NCBI GenBank assembly: GCA_965117035.1
Contig: OZ220748.1
Location: 682,001 to 746,000 of the forward strand
Length of the DNA: 64,000 nucleotides
Source: CAZENU01 sp965117035
GTDB lineage: Bacteria; Chloroflexota; Dehalococcoidia; Lucifugimonadales; CAZENU01
Reading direction: 5' to 3'
Shown: piece after piece, positions 24,398 to 32,066 of the stretch
How the letters are laid out: each line of letters starts with the position of its first letter
Numbering within the stretch: position 1 is the stretch's first letter
Notes under the pieces: generated by a model
Told to the model about the DNA's origin: nothing
Seen by the model: only the letters and a program-made list of their open reading frames with translations
Database searches by the model: none
Position numbers and translations under genes: made by a program

Positions 24398-25909
24398 CTA
24401 GTAGCGCGACCACCTGCCGGCGACAGGGTCGTATACCTCGGACCTGAAGTGGCCCGCGCCGTCTGCCGTCGCCGATCCGCCAACGACGATCACCCGGCCG
24501 CCCGGCAGCGCCACCATGCTGTGCGACTGTCGCGGCGCGGCCAGCCCTTCGACCTCCGACCATGAGCCCGAGCGCGGATCGAAGACCTCCGCGTACGGGA
24601 TCGCGTCCTCCTCGTCCACGTTTCCGCCCGTAACCAGCACGGTCCCGTCGTCGAGCAGCACGGCCGCGTGAAACGCCCTGCGGTGCAGCATGTCGTCGAC
24701 CGGCGACCAGGTACCGGAGCCGGGGTCGTACACCTCGGCTGACGCCAGGCTGCGGGTAGCCGCGTCGAGGCCGCCCGCGACCAGGACTCTGCCGTCACGC
24801 AGCAACGTGACGGTCGGGGAAGCCCGCCTCTGTGCCATGTCACCGGTCCGAGTCCAGCGGTCCGTAGAGGGGTCGTACAGCTCGGTCGACGCCATCGCGT
24901 TCCACCGGTTCAGGCCGTGTCTGCGGTCGGCGCCGCCGATCACCAGCACCCTGCCGTCACGCAATAGCACGGCCTTGTGGCCCACTCGCCGATCGTTCAT
25001 GGAGTCGGCCGATGCCCACTCGCCGGAGGCGGGATCGAAAATGTCCGCCACGGCCATCGGGAGATCAGGCGCCCGCCACATCAGCCCGCCGGTCAACAGC
25101 GCTCGACCGTCGGGCAATCGGACGGCGACCGGGCAGTGTCGTTCGATTTCGGTGGCTCCAGCCGAAGACCATGTATCCGACGACGGGTCGTAGACTTCAG
25201 CCGTCCTGAGTGCGGCGCCCGTCCCGCCGCGCTCCAGCAGGGCCGCGTTCGTGACCAGGGCGCCTCCGGCGACGAGCACCCGACCATCGACAAGCGTAGT
25301 CGCGGCAGCGCACTGGCGGGGCACGCTCATCGGGGCCGCGGCCGACCAGACGCCCGACGCCGGATCGTAGACCTCGGCGGCAGCGGCCGGATCGTGGCAG
25401 TCCGCCCCGAGTTCACAGCTTCCGTAACGTGTCTTGCCGCCCGCCGCGAGCACGCCGCCGTCCGCCAGTGGCGCCGCAACATGAAGGACCCTCGCCTCGG
25501 CCATTTCGCCGCGGGCGACATCGCCGGCGCGGTCGATCAGCACTACGGTGACTATCAGTGCGGCCATGAGCACCGCGGCAACGGCTGCCGCGATTACGCC
25601 GGCGTAGCTCCGATACGCGACCAGCGCCACCGCTCCCCCACCCCTGCTCGCCGCCGCGGCGCCTCCGCGCGCGGCGCGCCTCTCCGCGCCGGAACGCGAC
25701 AGCCTCCACGCCACGTCCGCCGGAAGGCCCCGCACCATCCGTCCCAGTACCTGCCAGACGGCGTTCCCATCGCGCGACTCGAAGCTATGGGTATGCTCAT
25801 GGTGGTTCGACTCTATCTCGTCCCGGCGTTCGCCGCGCTCGCCGGAAGGCAGCCCGGACGTATAGAGCCGCACCCACCACCTCAGCAGTCTCGCGGCAGC
25901 GCCACTCAT
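24398..25909 (-). CDS. Membrane-anchored Kelch-repeat protein with permease-prefix N-terminus
   Basis: 503 residues. The N-terminus (RLLRWWVRLYTSGLP, then ERRDEIESN and GLPADVAWRL, residues 7-70) matches the prefix found on membrane proteins encoded beside PadR regulators. One membrane helix follows at about 103-125. From about 135 to the end run six or seven Kelch-type repeats, each with an AEVYDP strand and a DGRVLVAGG strand, likely forming an extracytoplasmic beta-propeller. Its ATG overlaps the PadR stop (ATGA), so the two are translationally coupled. The ligand of the propeller is unknown. Confidence 0.8.
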   Translation of the reverse strand: MSGAAARLLRWWVRLYTSGLPSGERGERRDEIESNHHEHTHSFESRDGNAVWQVLGRMVRGLPADVAWRLSRSGAERRAARGGAAAASRGGGAVALVAYRSYAGVIAAAVAAVLMAALIVTVVLIDRAGDVARGEMAEARVLHVAAPLADGGVLAAGGKTRYGSCELGADCHDPAAAAEVYDPASGVWSAAAPMSVPRQCAAATTLVDGRVLVAGGALVTNAALLERGGTGAALRTAEVYDPSSDTWSSAGATEIERHCPVAVRLPDGRALLTGGLMWRAPDLPMAVADIFDPASGEWASADSMNDRRVGHKAVLLRDGRVLVIGGADRRHGLNRWNAMASTELYDPSTDRWTRTGDMAQRRASPTVTLLRDGRVLVAGGLDAATRSLASAEVYDPGSGTWSPVDDMLHRRAFHAAVLLDDGTVLVTGGNVDEEDAIPYAEVFDPRSGSWSEVEGLAAPRQSHSMVALPGGRVIVVGGSATADGAGHFRSEVYDPVAGRWSRY

Positions 25910-26265
25910 GGGTGCGCCAACCCGCGTTCGGCGTCAGGCAGCTCCCGTGCGGCTTGCGTGTCGGCGTCTGCGAGCGCCTGCTGCCCCGCCACCGTGACCC
26001 GGTACAGGCGCCGACGCGGCCGTCCCTCCTCGGCGGCGATCATCGGGTCCTCCCACCGGTCCACGAGGAACTCCATCCCGCGAAGCCGGTCCAGGGCCTT
26101 GTACAACGTGCCGTGACCGGTCAACCGCCGGCTGTCCCGTCGGTCGACCATCTCCCTGGCGATCATGAAGCCGTGGAACTCCTGGACGCCATTGGCCCGC
26201 AGCCCTACGGCCGCGCGGAGAATCGCGACCTCCACGGACAGCAGCCGTCCCGGTTTTCTTCTCAT
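25906..26265 (-). CDS. PadR family transcriptional regulator
   Basis: A 119-residue winged-helix regulator: LLSVEVAILRAAV, FHGFMIAREM, the family's TGHGTLYKALDRLRGMEFL recognition helix region, and a GRPRRRLYRVTVAGQQAL wing. The ATG at 26265 is chosen because PadR homology begins there and a perfect promoter ends 6 bases before it, leaving no room for a leader or Shine-Dalgarno. It overlaps the Kelch gene by four bases and probably controls its own operon. Confidence 0.85.
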   Translation of the reverse strand: MRRKPGRLLSVEVAILRAAVGLRANGVQEFHGFMIAREMVDRRDSRRLTGHGTLYKALDRLRGMEFLVDRWEDPMIAAEEGRPRRRLYRVTVAGQQALADADTQAARELPDAERGLAHP

Positions 26266-26271
26266 GTCGAA

Positions 26272-26300
26272 ATTATAGGAAGATATCTGCGGTTTGTCAA
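26272..26300 (-). promoter_or_regulatory. Perfect sigma-70 promoter TTGACA-17-TATAAT, leaderless
   Basis: On the minus strand TTGACA (26300-26295), a 17-base spacer and TATAAT (26277-26272) form an exact consensus. The -10 ends 6 bases before the PadR ATG, so the transcript should start at or beside the start codon. This is the strongest promoter in the window. Confidence 0.85.
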
Positions 26301-26374
26301 TCGGTCCCAGGTTGCATAGCGGACGTGTCTGGCAATACACTGTCTGCAATGGTTACGAGGATGGGCGCCTGACG

Positions 26375-26713
26375 ATGAGGTTCCTCCGCAAGGGGCCCCC
26401 TACGCGGGCCGACTGGGAAGCACGCCGGCGCAAGGCGGCCAGGAGGCGCGCGGCCGCCGACAAGCCCAGGTTCGCAAAACCGCTGCACTACGAGGTCGAC
26501 GTATCCGACGCGAACAAGCGGCCCGCCACCGCCGCCCTCGCTCTCGTAGTCAACTTCTTCGTCCCCGGGGTCGGCCTGATCATCTACGGGCAGAGCAAGT
26601 GGGGATTCACGTTGCTCGCGGTGACGATCCTCACCTTCTACATCGGCTGGTTCGTGACGATGCCGCTCACGACCGGGCTGACCGCCAACCACGCCTTCCG
26701 CAGGTACGACTAG
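26375..26713 (+). CDS. Small basic two-TM membrane protein
   Basis: A 112-residue protein. The first 50 residues are strongly basic (ADWEARRRKAARRRAAADK). Two hydrophobic helices follow, with ALALVVNFFVPGVGLIIYGQ between about 60 and 80 and a second ending GWFVTMPL. The NFFxPGxGLIxYGQ turn is like that of TM2-type proteins. The start is taken at the ATG of 26375; the frame is open further up, but upstream residues look non-coding. It is divergent from the PadR gene. Function unknown. Confidence 0.6.
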   Translation: MRFLRKGPPTRADWEARRRKAARRRAAADKPRFAKPLHYEVDVSDANKRPATAALALVVNFFVPGVGLIIYGQSKWGFTLLAVTILTFYIGWFVTMPLTTGLTANHAFRRYD

Positions 26714-26723
26714 CCGCGCACCT

Positions 26724-26892
26724 GTTCAGAGTTGAGGGGACACCTGACCCGTTCGCCCCGAGTGCCCCGACGCTTCGTCGGGGTGTATCGAGGGGCCGCC
26801 ACGACGAGTGGGCGAGGCTCAGCACCAAATCATCCCAATCATCAGAATCCCACGAATCACAGTTCAGACGTTCCGCTTCACCAACTCTGAAC
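26724..26892. mobile_element. MITE-like element with 11-bp perfect terminal inverted repeats
   Basis: GTTCAGAGTTG at 26724-26734 is matched by its exact complement CAACTCTGAAC at 26882-26892, bounding 169 bases with no gene. Inside are a hairpin CCCCGACG/CGTCGGGG (26765-26772 and 26776-26783, 3-base loop) within a repeat shared with 43305-43360, and an AATC-phased stretch at 26826-26869. No target-site duplication is obvious. Confidence 0.5.
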
Positions 26893-26941
26893 CGTAACCT
26901 GGCCGCGGGGGCATAGACTGCCAGCCAGGCCGGCGAGCGGC

Positions 26942-27481
26942 CTACTGCCCCGGCCCCTCGACGCGGCGCCAGGTCCCGCATCCCATCGTCTCGAAGGCGG
27001 CTTCGCTCCCCCGTATCCGGACGACGATCGCCTCGTCGGCGCCGGTTTCCGGGCCCTGGTCGGCCTTCGACGCGGCCTCCGACCTGTCCAGGAACGCCTT
27101 GACGTTGCTGAACTCGGCCAGCAGCGCCCAGTAGCACCGGGAGCTCGGGCCGTCGGTGCGGTACGTGCCGGGCTCGATCTCTGGCCCGACGAGCCACGCG
27201 CCGTCACCGAAAGACGTACGCGCGCCCTCGGCGGGCGCCGCGGCACGCGTGGGAGGCGGGTCATCCACGACCCCGCCTTCCGCGTCGGTCTGCTCCGCGA
27301 ACCGGTCCAGGGCCCCGGCCCTAGCGAGCGCCACGATCACTACCATCGACAGCAGGACGACGCCGATGGCCACGAGGCAGCCCACGCTCCGGCGGTTGGA
27401 CGCGCGGCTGCGGCGCGCCGCCTCCTTCTTCTTCTCTTCCTCGTATATCCGCCGCCGCTGTTGCTCTGTGAGTCTGTCCAT
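26942..27481 (-). CDS. Membrane-anchored exported protein, actinobacterial-type C-terminal domain
   Basis: 179 residues. A charged cytoplasmic N-terminus (RRRIYEEEKKKEAARRSR), one membrane helix at about 34-52, a Pro/Ala linker, then an extracytoplasmic domain beginning DGAWLVGPEIEPGTYRT and ending ETMGCGTWRRV. It has two cysteines (RCYW and GCGT) likely to form a disulfide. This domain is familiar from many secreted actinobacterial proteins of unknown function. It precedes the N-acyl-amino-acid deacylase-type operon's last gene on the same strand, but its own role is unknown. Confidence 0.65.
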   Translation of the reverse strand: MDRLTEQQRRRIYEEEKKKEAARRSRASNRRSVGCLVAIGVVLLSMVVIVALARAGALDRFAEQTDAEGGVVDDPPPTRAAAPAEGARTSFGDGAWLVGPEIEPGTYRTDGPSSRCYWALLAEFSNVKAFLDRSEAASKADQGPETGADEAIVVRIRGSEAAFETMGCGTWRRVEGPGQ

Positions 27482-27506
27482 CTCGTTGCAGCCAGAATTC
27501 CGGCGC

Positions 27507-29081
27507 CTACGTGCGCGTGCGTCCCCTGCGCAGGCCGCGTCCGGGCAGCGCGCCGGTGTTCTCGCCTCTGTCTACGACCACCTGTCCGTTGACTATGACG
27601 TACTCGATGCCCACAGGGTACCGCTTCGGGTCCTCCAGCGTGGCGTCCGTCCTGACGGCCTCCGGGTCGAAGACGACGACGTCGGCCCGGTAACCATCCC
27701 GCAGCAGACCCCTGTCGGGCAGGCCGAGCCGCTGCGCCGGGAACCACGTCATCTTGCGTATCGCCTCCGGGAGCCGGAGGTGCTTCTCGGCGCGGACGAA
27801 CTCCGCCAGCACCAGCGGAAAGCAGCCGTACGTCCGCGGGTTGGGGTACTCGCCGAACAGGATAGCGTCGCTGGCGATCATTCCGCACGGGTGCGACACG
27901 AACGCCGCAAGCGTGTGCGCGTTCGTCCCCAGGCCGACCATCGAGATGCCCAGGTTCTCTTCGGCCATCAGGTCGCACAGCGCCTCGCCGGGCTCCTGGC
28001 CGCGCACGTGGGCGATGTCGGTCAGCAGCCGGCCGTCGTAGCGCCCGTTTTCCGGCCGGGTGAAGTTGTGCAGCCAGCTGTTCTCCAGCTCCGACCTCGG
28101 CACCTCCTCGACGAGCCGGGCGCGGTCGTCCGGGTCGGTGAGAGCCACCATGAGCCGCTCCGGGCCGCCGTCCTTCGACCACTTCGGGAAGACGATGGCC
28201 GGGGTGGTGCCCGAGTACGGGTAGGAGTAGCAGTCGAACGTGACGTCGAGTCCCTCGGCCCTTGCGTCCTCGACCAGGCCGAGGTAGTCCAGGTGGCTGC
28301 CCTGGCCCTGCCTGCCCTGCCGGTAGTGCGTCAGGTGGACGGGTATTCCGCTCCGGCGGCCGATCTCCACCGCCTCCTCCCACGGCGCCAGACGCCCCTT
28401 GACGCGGAGGTCCGCCCTCGTATGAGTGTGGTAGAAGCCGCCCAGGCCGGCGACCGTCTCCGACAGCGCCACCAGCTCGTCTGTGTCGGCGAACGCGCCG
28501 GGCTCGTAGTCGAGGCCGGTCGACAGACCCCACGCGCCCTCCTCCATCGCCTCCCGCGCGACGGCCCTCATGTCCTCGAGCTCGGCCGCGGTCGCGGGCC
28601 GGTCGTCCCAGCCGACCGACCAGATGCGCACCGGCGAGTTGCCGAGGATGTAGGCCACGTTAACCGCGACGCTGCCATCGTACTTGCCCAGCAGCTCGGC
28701 TACGGTCAGCCAGTCGGCCGGCATCGGCGGGTAGCCGTTTAGCCCCGAGTCGAGCCAGATGTAGCGGTGCAGCTCGTCCTGCGTCCTGAACGGCGCGTGG
28801 GAGATGCCGTCTATGCCGACGAGCTCGGTGGTGACGCCCTGCCGCACCTTCGGGTCGTGGTGCGGCTCGCCGAGAATCGTCAGCCCGGCATGCGAGTGCA
28901 GGTCGACGAAGCCGGGGCAGACGACGTGGCCGGTCGCGTCTATGGTGCGCGCCGCGTCGATGCCGGACGTGTCGCCGCGGTGTATGCCGAGGGTGTCGCC
29001 CTCGACGACGACCGCCGCCCTGAATCCCGCCGACCCGCTGCCGTCGACGACCAGCCCGTTCTCGATCAGCAGGTCAGCCAC
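27507..29081 (-). CDS. Amidohydrolase family protein (N-acyl-D-amino-acid deacylase / D-aminoacylase type)
   Basis: A 524-residue TIM-barrel metal hydrolase. It opens LLIENGLVVDGSGS, reaches the metal motif GFVDLHSHAGL (HSH at 62-64), contains GLSTGLDYEPG, HTHTR, VHLTHYR and a FDCYSYPYSGT block, and ends with the beta-sandwich GYRADVVVFDPEAV and YVIVNGQVVVDRG. That order is diagnostic for the D-aminoacylase branch. It is the last gene of the run starting at 31938, so it probably acts in the same catabolic route. The exact acyl substrate is not deducible. Confidence 0.85.
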   Translation of the reverse strand: MADLLIENGLVVDGSGSAGFRAAVVVEGDTLGIHRGDTSGIDAARTIDATGHVVCPGFVDLHSHAGLTILGEPHHDPKVRQGVTTELVGIDGISHAPFRTQDELHRYIWLDSGLNGYPPMPADWLTVAELLGKYDGSVAVNVAYILGNSPVRIWSVGWDDRPATAAELEDMRAVAREAMEEGAWGLSTGLDYEPGAFADTDELVALSETVAGLGGFYHTHTRADLRVKGRLAPWEEAVEIGRRSGIPVHLTHYRQGRQGQGSHLDYLGLVEDARAEGLDVTFDCYSYPYSGTTPAIVFPKWSKDGGPERLMVALTDPDDRARLVEEVPRSELENSWLHNFTRPENGRYDGRLLTDIAHVRGQEPGEALCDLMAEENLGISMVGLGTNAHTLAAFVSHPCGMIASDAILFGEYPNPRTYGCFPLVLAEFVRAEKHLRLPEAIRKMTWFPAQRLGLPDRGLLRDGYRADVVVFDPEAVRTDATLEDPKRYPVGIEYVIVNGQVVVDRGENTGALPGRGLRRGRTRT

Positions 29082-29118
29082 GGGGTCGCTCCGGCCGCCG
29101 CGGCCGGTCGAGCCTGCC

Positions 29119-30363
29119 CTACTTCCGGTAGTGGCCCGCTACCTTGCGCAGCGCCTGGATGACGTCCCCGACGTCGTCCTCGGTCATCGTGGGCACCATC
29201 GAGAAGCCGATCCCGCGGCTCATGAGCGCCTCGCCGTACGGGCACTCGACCAGCCGGTAGTCGACCGGCCTGTCGCGGCCGATGTTCAGCGGGAAGTGGG
29301 TGTTGCCGTAAAGCTGGGCCTCGGCCAGGAACGGGTTGCGGTAGAGCGGGCCTTCGTCCGGCGTCCCGATGTACGGCCCTCCGAACGGCACGCCCTCCGC
29401 GCTGACGGCTTCCGCGAACTCGTTCGCGTCGCAGCTCAGCCGGTCGGTGTCCAGCGTGAAGCTCAGCGTCCAGTATGTGTGCCTGTCCCCGGGACGCACC
29501 TTCTGCGGGGTGAACTCCTCGAGGTCCGAGACGCCGTCGATGATGTTGTTGGCGTCGCGGATCTTGTTCTCGATGTAGCCGTCGACCTTGCCAAGCTGGT
29601 TGAGCAGCAGCGCGCCGATGATGTCGTTGATCTTGTAGTTGGGCGCCAGGAAGTAGTTCGCGTACGGCCGGCCCTCGTACGGGCCATTCGCGCGCGGCAG
29701 CGCGGCGTCGCGGAACAGGATCGCCCGCTCCCACAGCGACCGGTTGTTGGTCAGCACGATGCCGCCCATGCCGGCCGACAGGTGCTTGCCCCCGAAGCTG
29801 AATCCCGCGATATCGCCGATCGAGCCGACCGTCTGGCCCTGGTACTCGGCGAAGTGCGACTGGCAGCAGTCCTCGATAAGGAACAGGTTGTGACGCCTGG
29901 CTATGTCCTGCAGCGGCCCCATGTCGGCCGGGTTGCCGCCCAGGTGCACCGGCATGATCGCGCGCGTCCTCGGCGTGATCTTGCTCTCTACGTCGTTGGG
30001 ATCGAGGCAGTAGGTGTCGTCGATGTCGGCGAAGATCGGCACGCAGTTGTGCAGCAGCGTCCCGATGAGAGTGCCGCCTGACGTCCAGGGCGTCGTGATG
30101 ATCTCCGAGCCGGGGTCCGGGTTCACCGCGCCGACGCAGGTGTGCATCGCGGCCGTCCCGGAGCTGACGGTGACCGCGTACTTTACGCCGTGCCTCTCCG
30201 CGAACCGCTGCTCGAACTCGTCGACCCTGGGGCCCTTGCTTATGCTGCCTGACTTGAGGACGTCTGCTATGGCCGCCGCGTCGTCGTCGCCGAACTCGTG
30301 GCTCGGGCCGAAGGGCGCCGTCCGCACCGGAGTGCCGCCGTGAATCGCGAGCTGATCGGTCAT
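29119..30363 (-). CDS. DegT/DnrJ/EryC1/StrS-type PLP aminotransferase
   Basis: A 414-residue sugar-aminotransferase-family protein with TVSSGTAAMHTCVGA, MPVHLGGNPADM, LIEDCCQSHFAEYQGQTVGS and the PLP-lysine segment GFSFGGKHLSAGMGG (Lys193). The family usually aminates keto-sugars for surface glycans, but here it sits between amidohydrolases and away from any glycan cluster, so a catabolic or dehydratase-like role is possible. The ATG lies one base after the upstream amidohydrolase stop. It continues the minus-strand run that starts at 31938. Confidence 0.85.
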   Translation of the reverse strand: MTDQLAIHGGTPVRTAPFGPSHEFGDDDAAAIADVLKSGSISKGPRVDEFEQRFAERHGVKYAVTVSSGTAAMHTCVGAVNPDPGSEIITTPWTSGGTLIGTLLHNCVPIFADIDDTYCLDPNDVESKITPRTRAIMPVHLGGNPADMGPLQDIARRHNLFLIEDCCQSHFAEYQGQTVGSIGDIAGFSFGGKHLSAGMGGIVLTNNRSLWERAILFRDAALPRANGPYEGRPYANYFLAPNYKINDIIGALLLNQLGKVDGYIENKIRDANNIIDGVSDLEEFTPQKVRPGDRHTYWTLSFTLDTDRLSCDANEFAEAVSAEGVPFGGPYIGTPDEGPLYRNPFLAEAQLYGNTHFPLNIGRDRPVDYRLVECPYGEALMSRGIGFSMVPTMTEDDVGDVIQALRKVAGHYRK

Positions 30364-30364
30364 G

Positions 30365-31156
30365 TCATGCTCCTGTTTCTCGCCGGGTCCGGGACTGGAG
30401 ATCCAGGCCCAGCAGACGAATCGTGTTCAGTCCCAGCACCTTCTTCTTGGCCTCTTCGGAGATGTCGGCCGTGGTGATCCGGGCGACCTGGAGGCGCGGG
30501 TCCATCAGCGGTATGTCTGAGCCGTAGATCACCCGGTCCTCTCCTGCCCCGTTCACCAGCCGCTCGATGGTGCCGTGCTCGCCCCACGACGTGCACGTCT
30601 CCAGGACGACCTTGTCGCACCGTTTCGCGGCCTCGACCGCGCCGATCTGGCCCTCGGTAACGTTGCCCGCGTGGGCGATCACCCACGTAACGTTCGGGAA
30701 CCGCTCGTGGAGCGCCAGGAACCGGGCCGGGATATCGAGGTGCGGGGGGTCGAAGTGGAACGTCGCGTGGCCCATGATCGCGGCGCCCCGGTCGTTCGCC
30801 CACTCGTAGATGGGGAAGTAGTCGGGGTGGTCGTTGGCCTTGCCGTAGTAGTCGGGGTATATCTTGATGAACTTCATCCCGAGCTGGTCGAAGCAGCGGT
30901 CGAGCTCCGCTATGCAGTCCTCCGGGTAGTGCGGCGACGCGAACGCGGCCCCGACAAAGCGGTCCGGCCGCGCGTCTACGAGTCGGGCGACGATGTCGTT
31001 GCCCCTCCTGGGGTCGCCGTGGAAGATGCAGTTGACGCAGCCCACGTCGACGCCGGCGGCGTCGAACATCCTCACGTAGCGTTCGGGCTCGTCGTTGACG
31101 CCGTAGTAGCCCTGGCGGCCGGCGTGGCAGTGGAAGTCGACTACGGGTGTGTCCAT
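30365..31156 (-). CDS. Amidohydrolase_2 family TIM-barrel protein (first of a tandem pair)
   Basis: 263 residues of the decarboxylase/hydrolase branch related to ACMSD. It starts MDTPVVDFHCHAG, giving the first-strand HxH metal pair, with GMKFIKIYPDYYG, a VIAHAGN histidine strand and IYGSDIPLMDP with the catalytic aspartate near the C-terminus. The frame is open 125 codons upstream, but homology begins at this ATG. It starts 2 bases after the paralogue's stop and ends one base before the DegT ATG, so it is tightly operonic. Confidence 0.82.
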   Translation of the reverse strand: MDTPVVDFHCHAGRQGYYGVNDEPERYVRMFDAAGVDVGCVNCIFHGDPRRGNDIVARLVDARPDRFVGAAFASPHYPEDCIAELDRCFDQLGMKFIKIYPDYYGKANDHPDYFPIYEWANDRGAAIMGHATFHFDPPHLDIPARFLALHERFPNVTWVIAHAGNVTEGQIGAVEAAKRCDKVVLETCTSWGEHGTIERLVNGAGEDRVIYGSDIPLMDPRLQVARITTADISEEAKKKVLGLNTIRLLGLDLQSRTRRETGA

Positions 31157-31158
31157 GG

Positions 31159-31938
31159 CTATCCCGTCCCCAGCAGCCGGTCCAGGTTGCCGGCGCACAC
31201 GTCGGCGAGGCCCTGGTCGCTCAGCCCGCACCGGTGCAGGTAGTAGAGGTTCGGGGCCATCGGCGCGTCCGGGAAGCGCGAGCCGTAGAGCACGCGCTGC
31301 TCGCCGACGGCGGCGATGAACTTCGGTATGCCGTCGGTGGTGACGAGCCTCGAGACCTCGATCACCGTGTTGGGAAGGGCCTTGAGCATCGGCAGCGCCC
31401 ACATGACCTGCCTGTAGTGCACCTCGGCCAGCACGGCGGTGACGCCGGGATTGGCCGCCATCGTGTCGTATATCTCGGACGGGTCGACCGCGCCGTCGGT
31501 GGCGAGAAAGTCGTACGTGAGCGGTATCCACAGCGGGATGTTGTCCTCAGCCAGCCACTCCATCCACGGCTTGACGATCCAGTCGCGGAACGGGTAGTTG
31601 TGGACGCCCGGCACGATGCGGATCGAGCGCGCCCCGGCCGCCCTGAAGGCGGCCTTGAAGTCGTCGAGGTCGTCGACGGACGGGTTGGCGCCGAACTGCG
31701 GCACGAACCGCGGCTGGTCCGCGATCGTCTCCATCAGGACCTCGTTACCCTCCGTCGAGTCGTACCCGGTCGAGTGCGGAGCGTAGACGTGGGCGCGGTC
31801 GACGCCCGCCTTGTCCATCGCCTCCAGCGTGTCCTCGACGCTGTCCACGGCTACGCGGCGGTCGTGGCGACGCCCAAGCGCCATGTCGGCGTCGAACACG
31901 GGCACCGACGGCTTGAAATCGAGGTCTACCTGGCCCAT
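31159..31938 (-). CDS. Amidohydrolase_2 family TIM-barrel protein (second of a tandem pair)
   Basis: 259 residues, related to the adjacent gene but less canonical. The strand-1 motif reads PVFDADMALGRR rather than DxHxH, so the first metal pair is missing. The later strands IRIVPGVHNYPF, VLAEVHYRQVMW and VLYGSRFPDAP (Ser-Arg where Ser-Asp is usual) are also altered. It may have lost metal chemistry or act as a binding or structural partner of its neighbour. It is first in the operon, about 53 bases after the predicted transcription start. Confidence 0.75.
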   Translation of the reverse strand: MGQVDLDFKPSVPVFDADMALGRRHDRRVAVDSVEDTLEAMDKAGVDRAHVYAPHSTGYDSTEGNEVLMETIADQPRFVPQFGANPSVDDLDDFKAAFRAAGARSIRIVPGVHNYPFRDWIVKPWMEWLAEDNIPLWIPLTYDFLATDGAVDPSEIYDTMAANPGVTAVLAEVHYRQVMWALPMLKALPNTVIEVSRLVTTDGIPKFIAAVGEQRVLYGSRFPDAPMAPNLYYLHRCGLSDQGLADVCAGNLDRLLGTG

Positions 31939-31997
31939 GTGGGTCTGTTCCTCACTCTGGCCCGCCGCTCGGCGCGGGGCCGGATTTTGGCGCGCTG

Positions 31998-32026
31998 AGT
32001 GTAGCAGCGGCCTATACCCCAGTCAA
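31998..32026 (-). promoter_or_regulatory. Promoter TTGACT-17-TACACT for the amidohydrolase/DegT operon
   Basis: On the minus strand TTGACT (32026-32021), 17 bases, then TACACT (32003-31998). It lies 60 bases upstream of the first amidohydrolase ATG at 31938 and fits a sigma-70 promoter for the four-gene run down to 27507. Confidence 0.6.
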
Positions 32027-32066
32027 ACGACGGCTGGAAGCCGGAAACGGGCGAGGCGGCGCAGTT

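Noticed and set aside
26765..26783. Intrinsic terminator
   Set aside because: The hairpin is perfect, but no T-run follows on either strand and the same sequence family occurs as a dispersed repeat.
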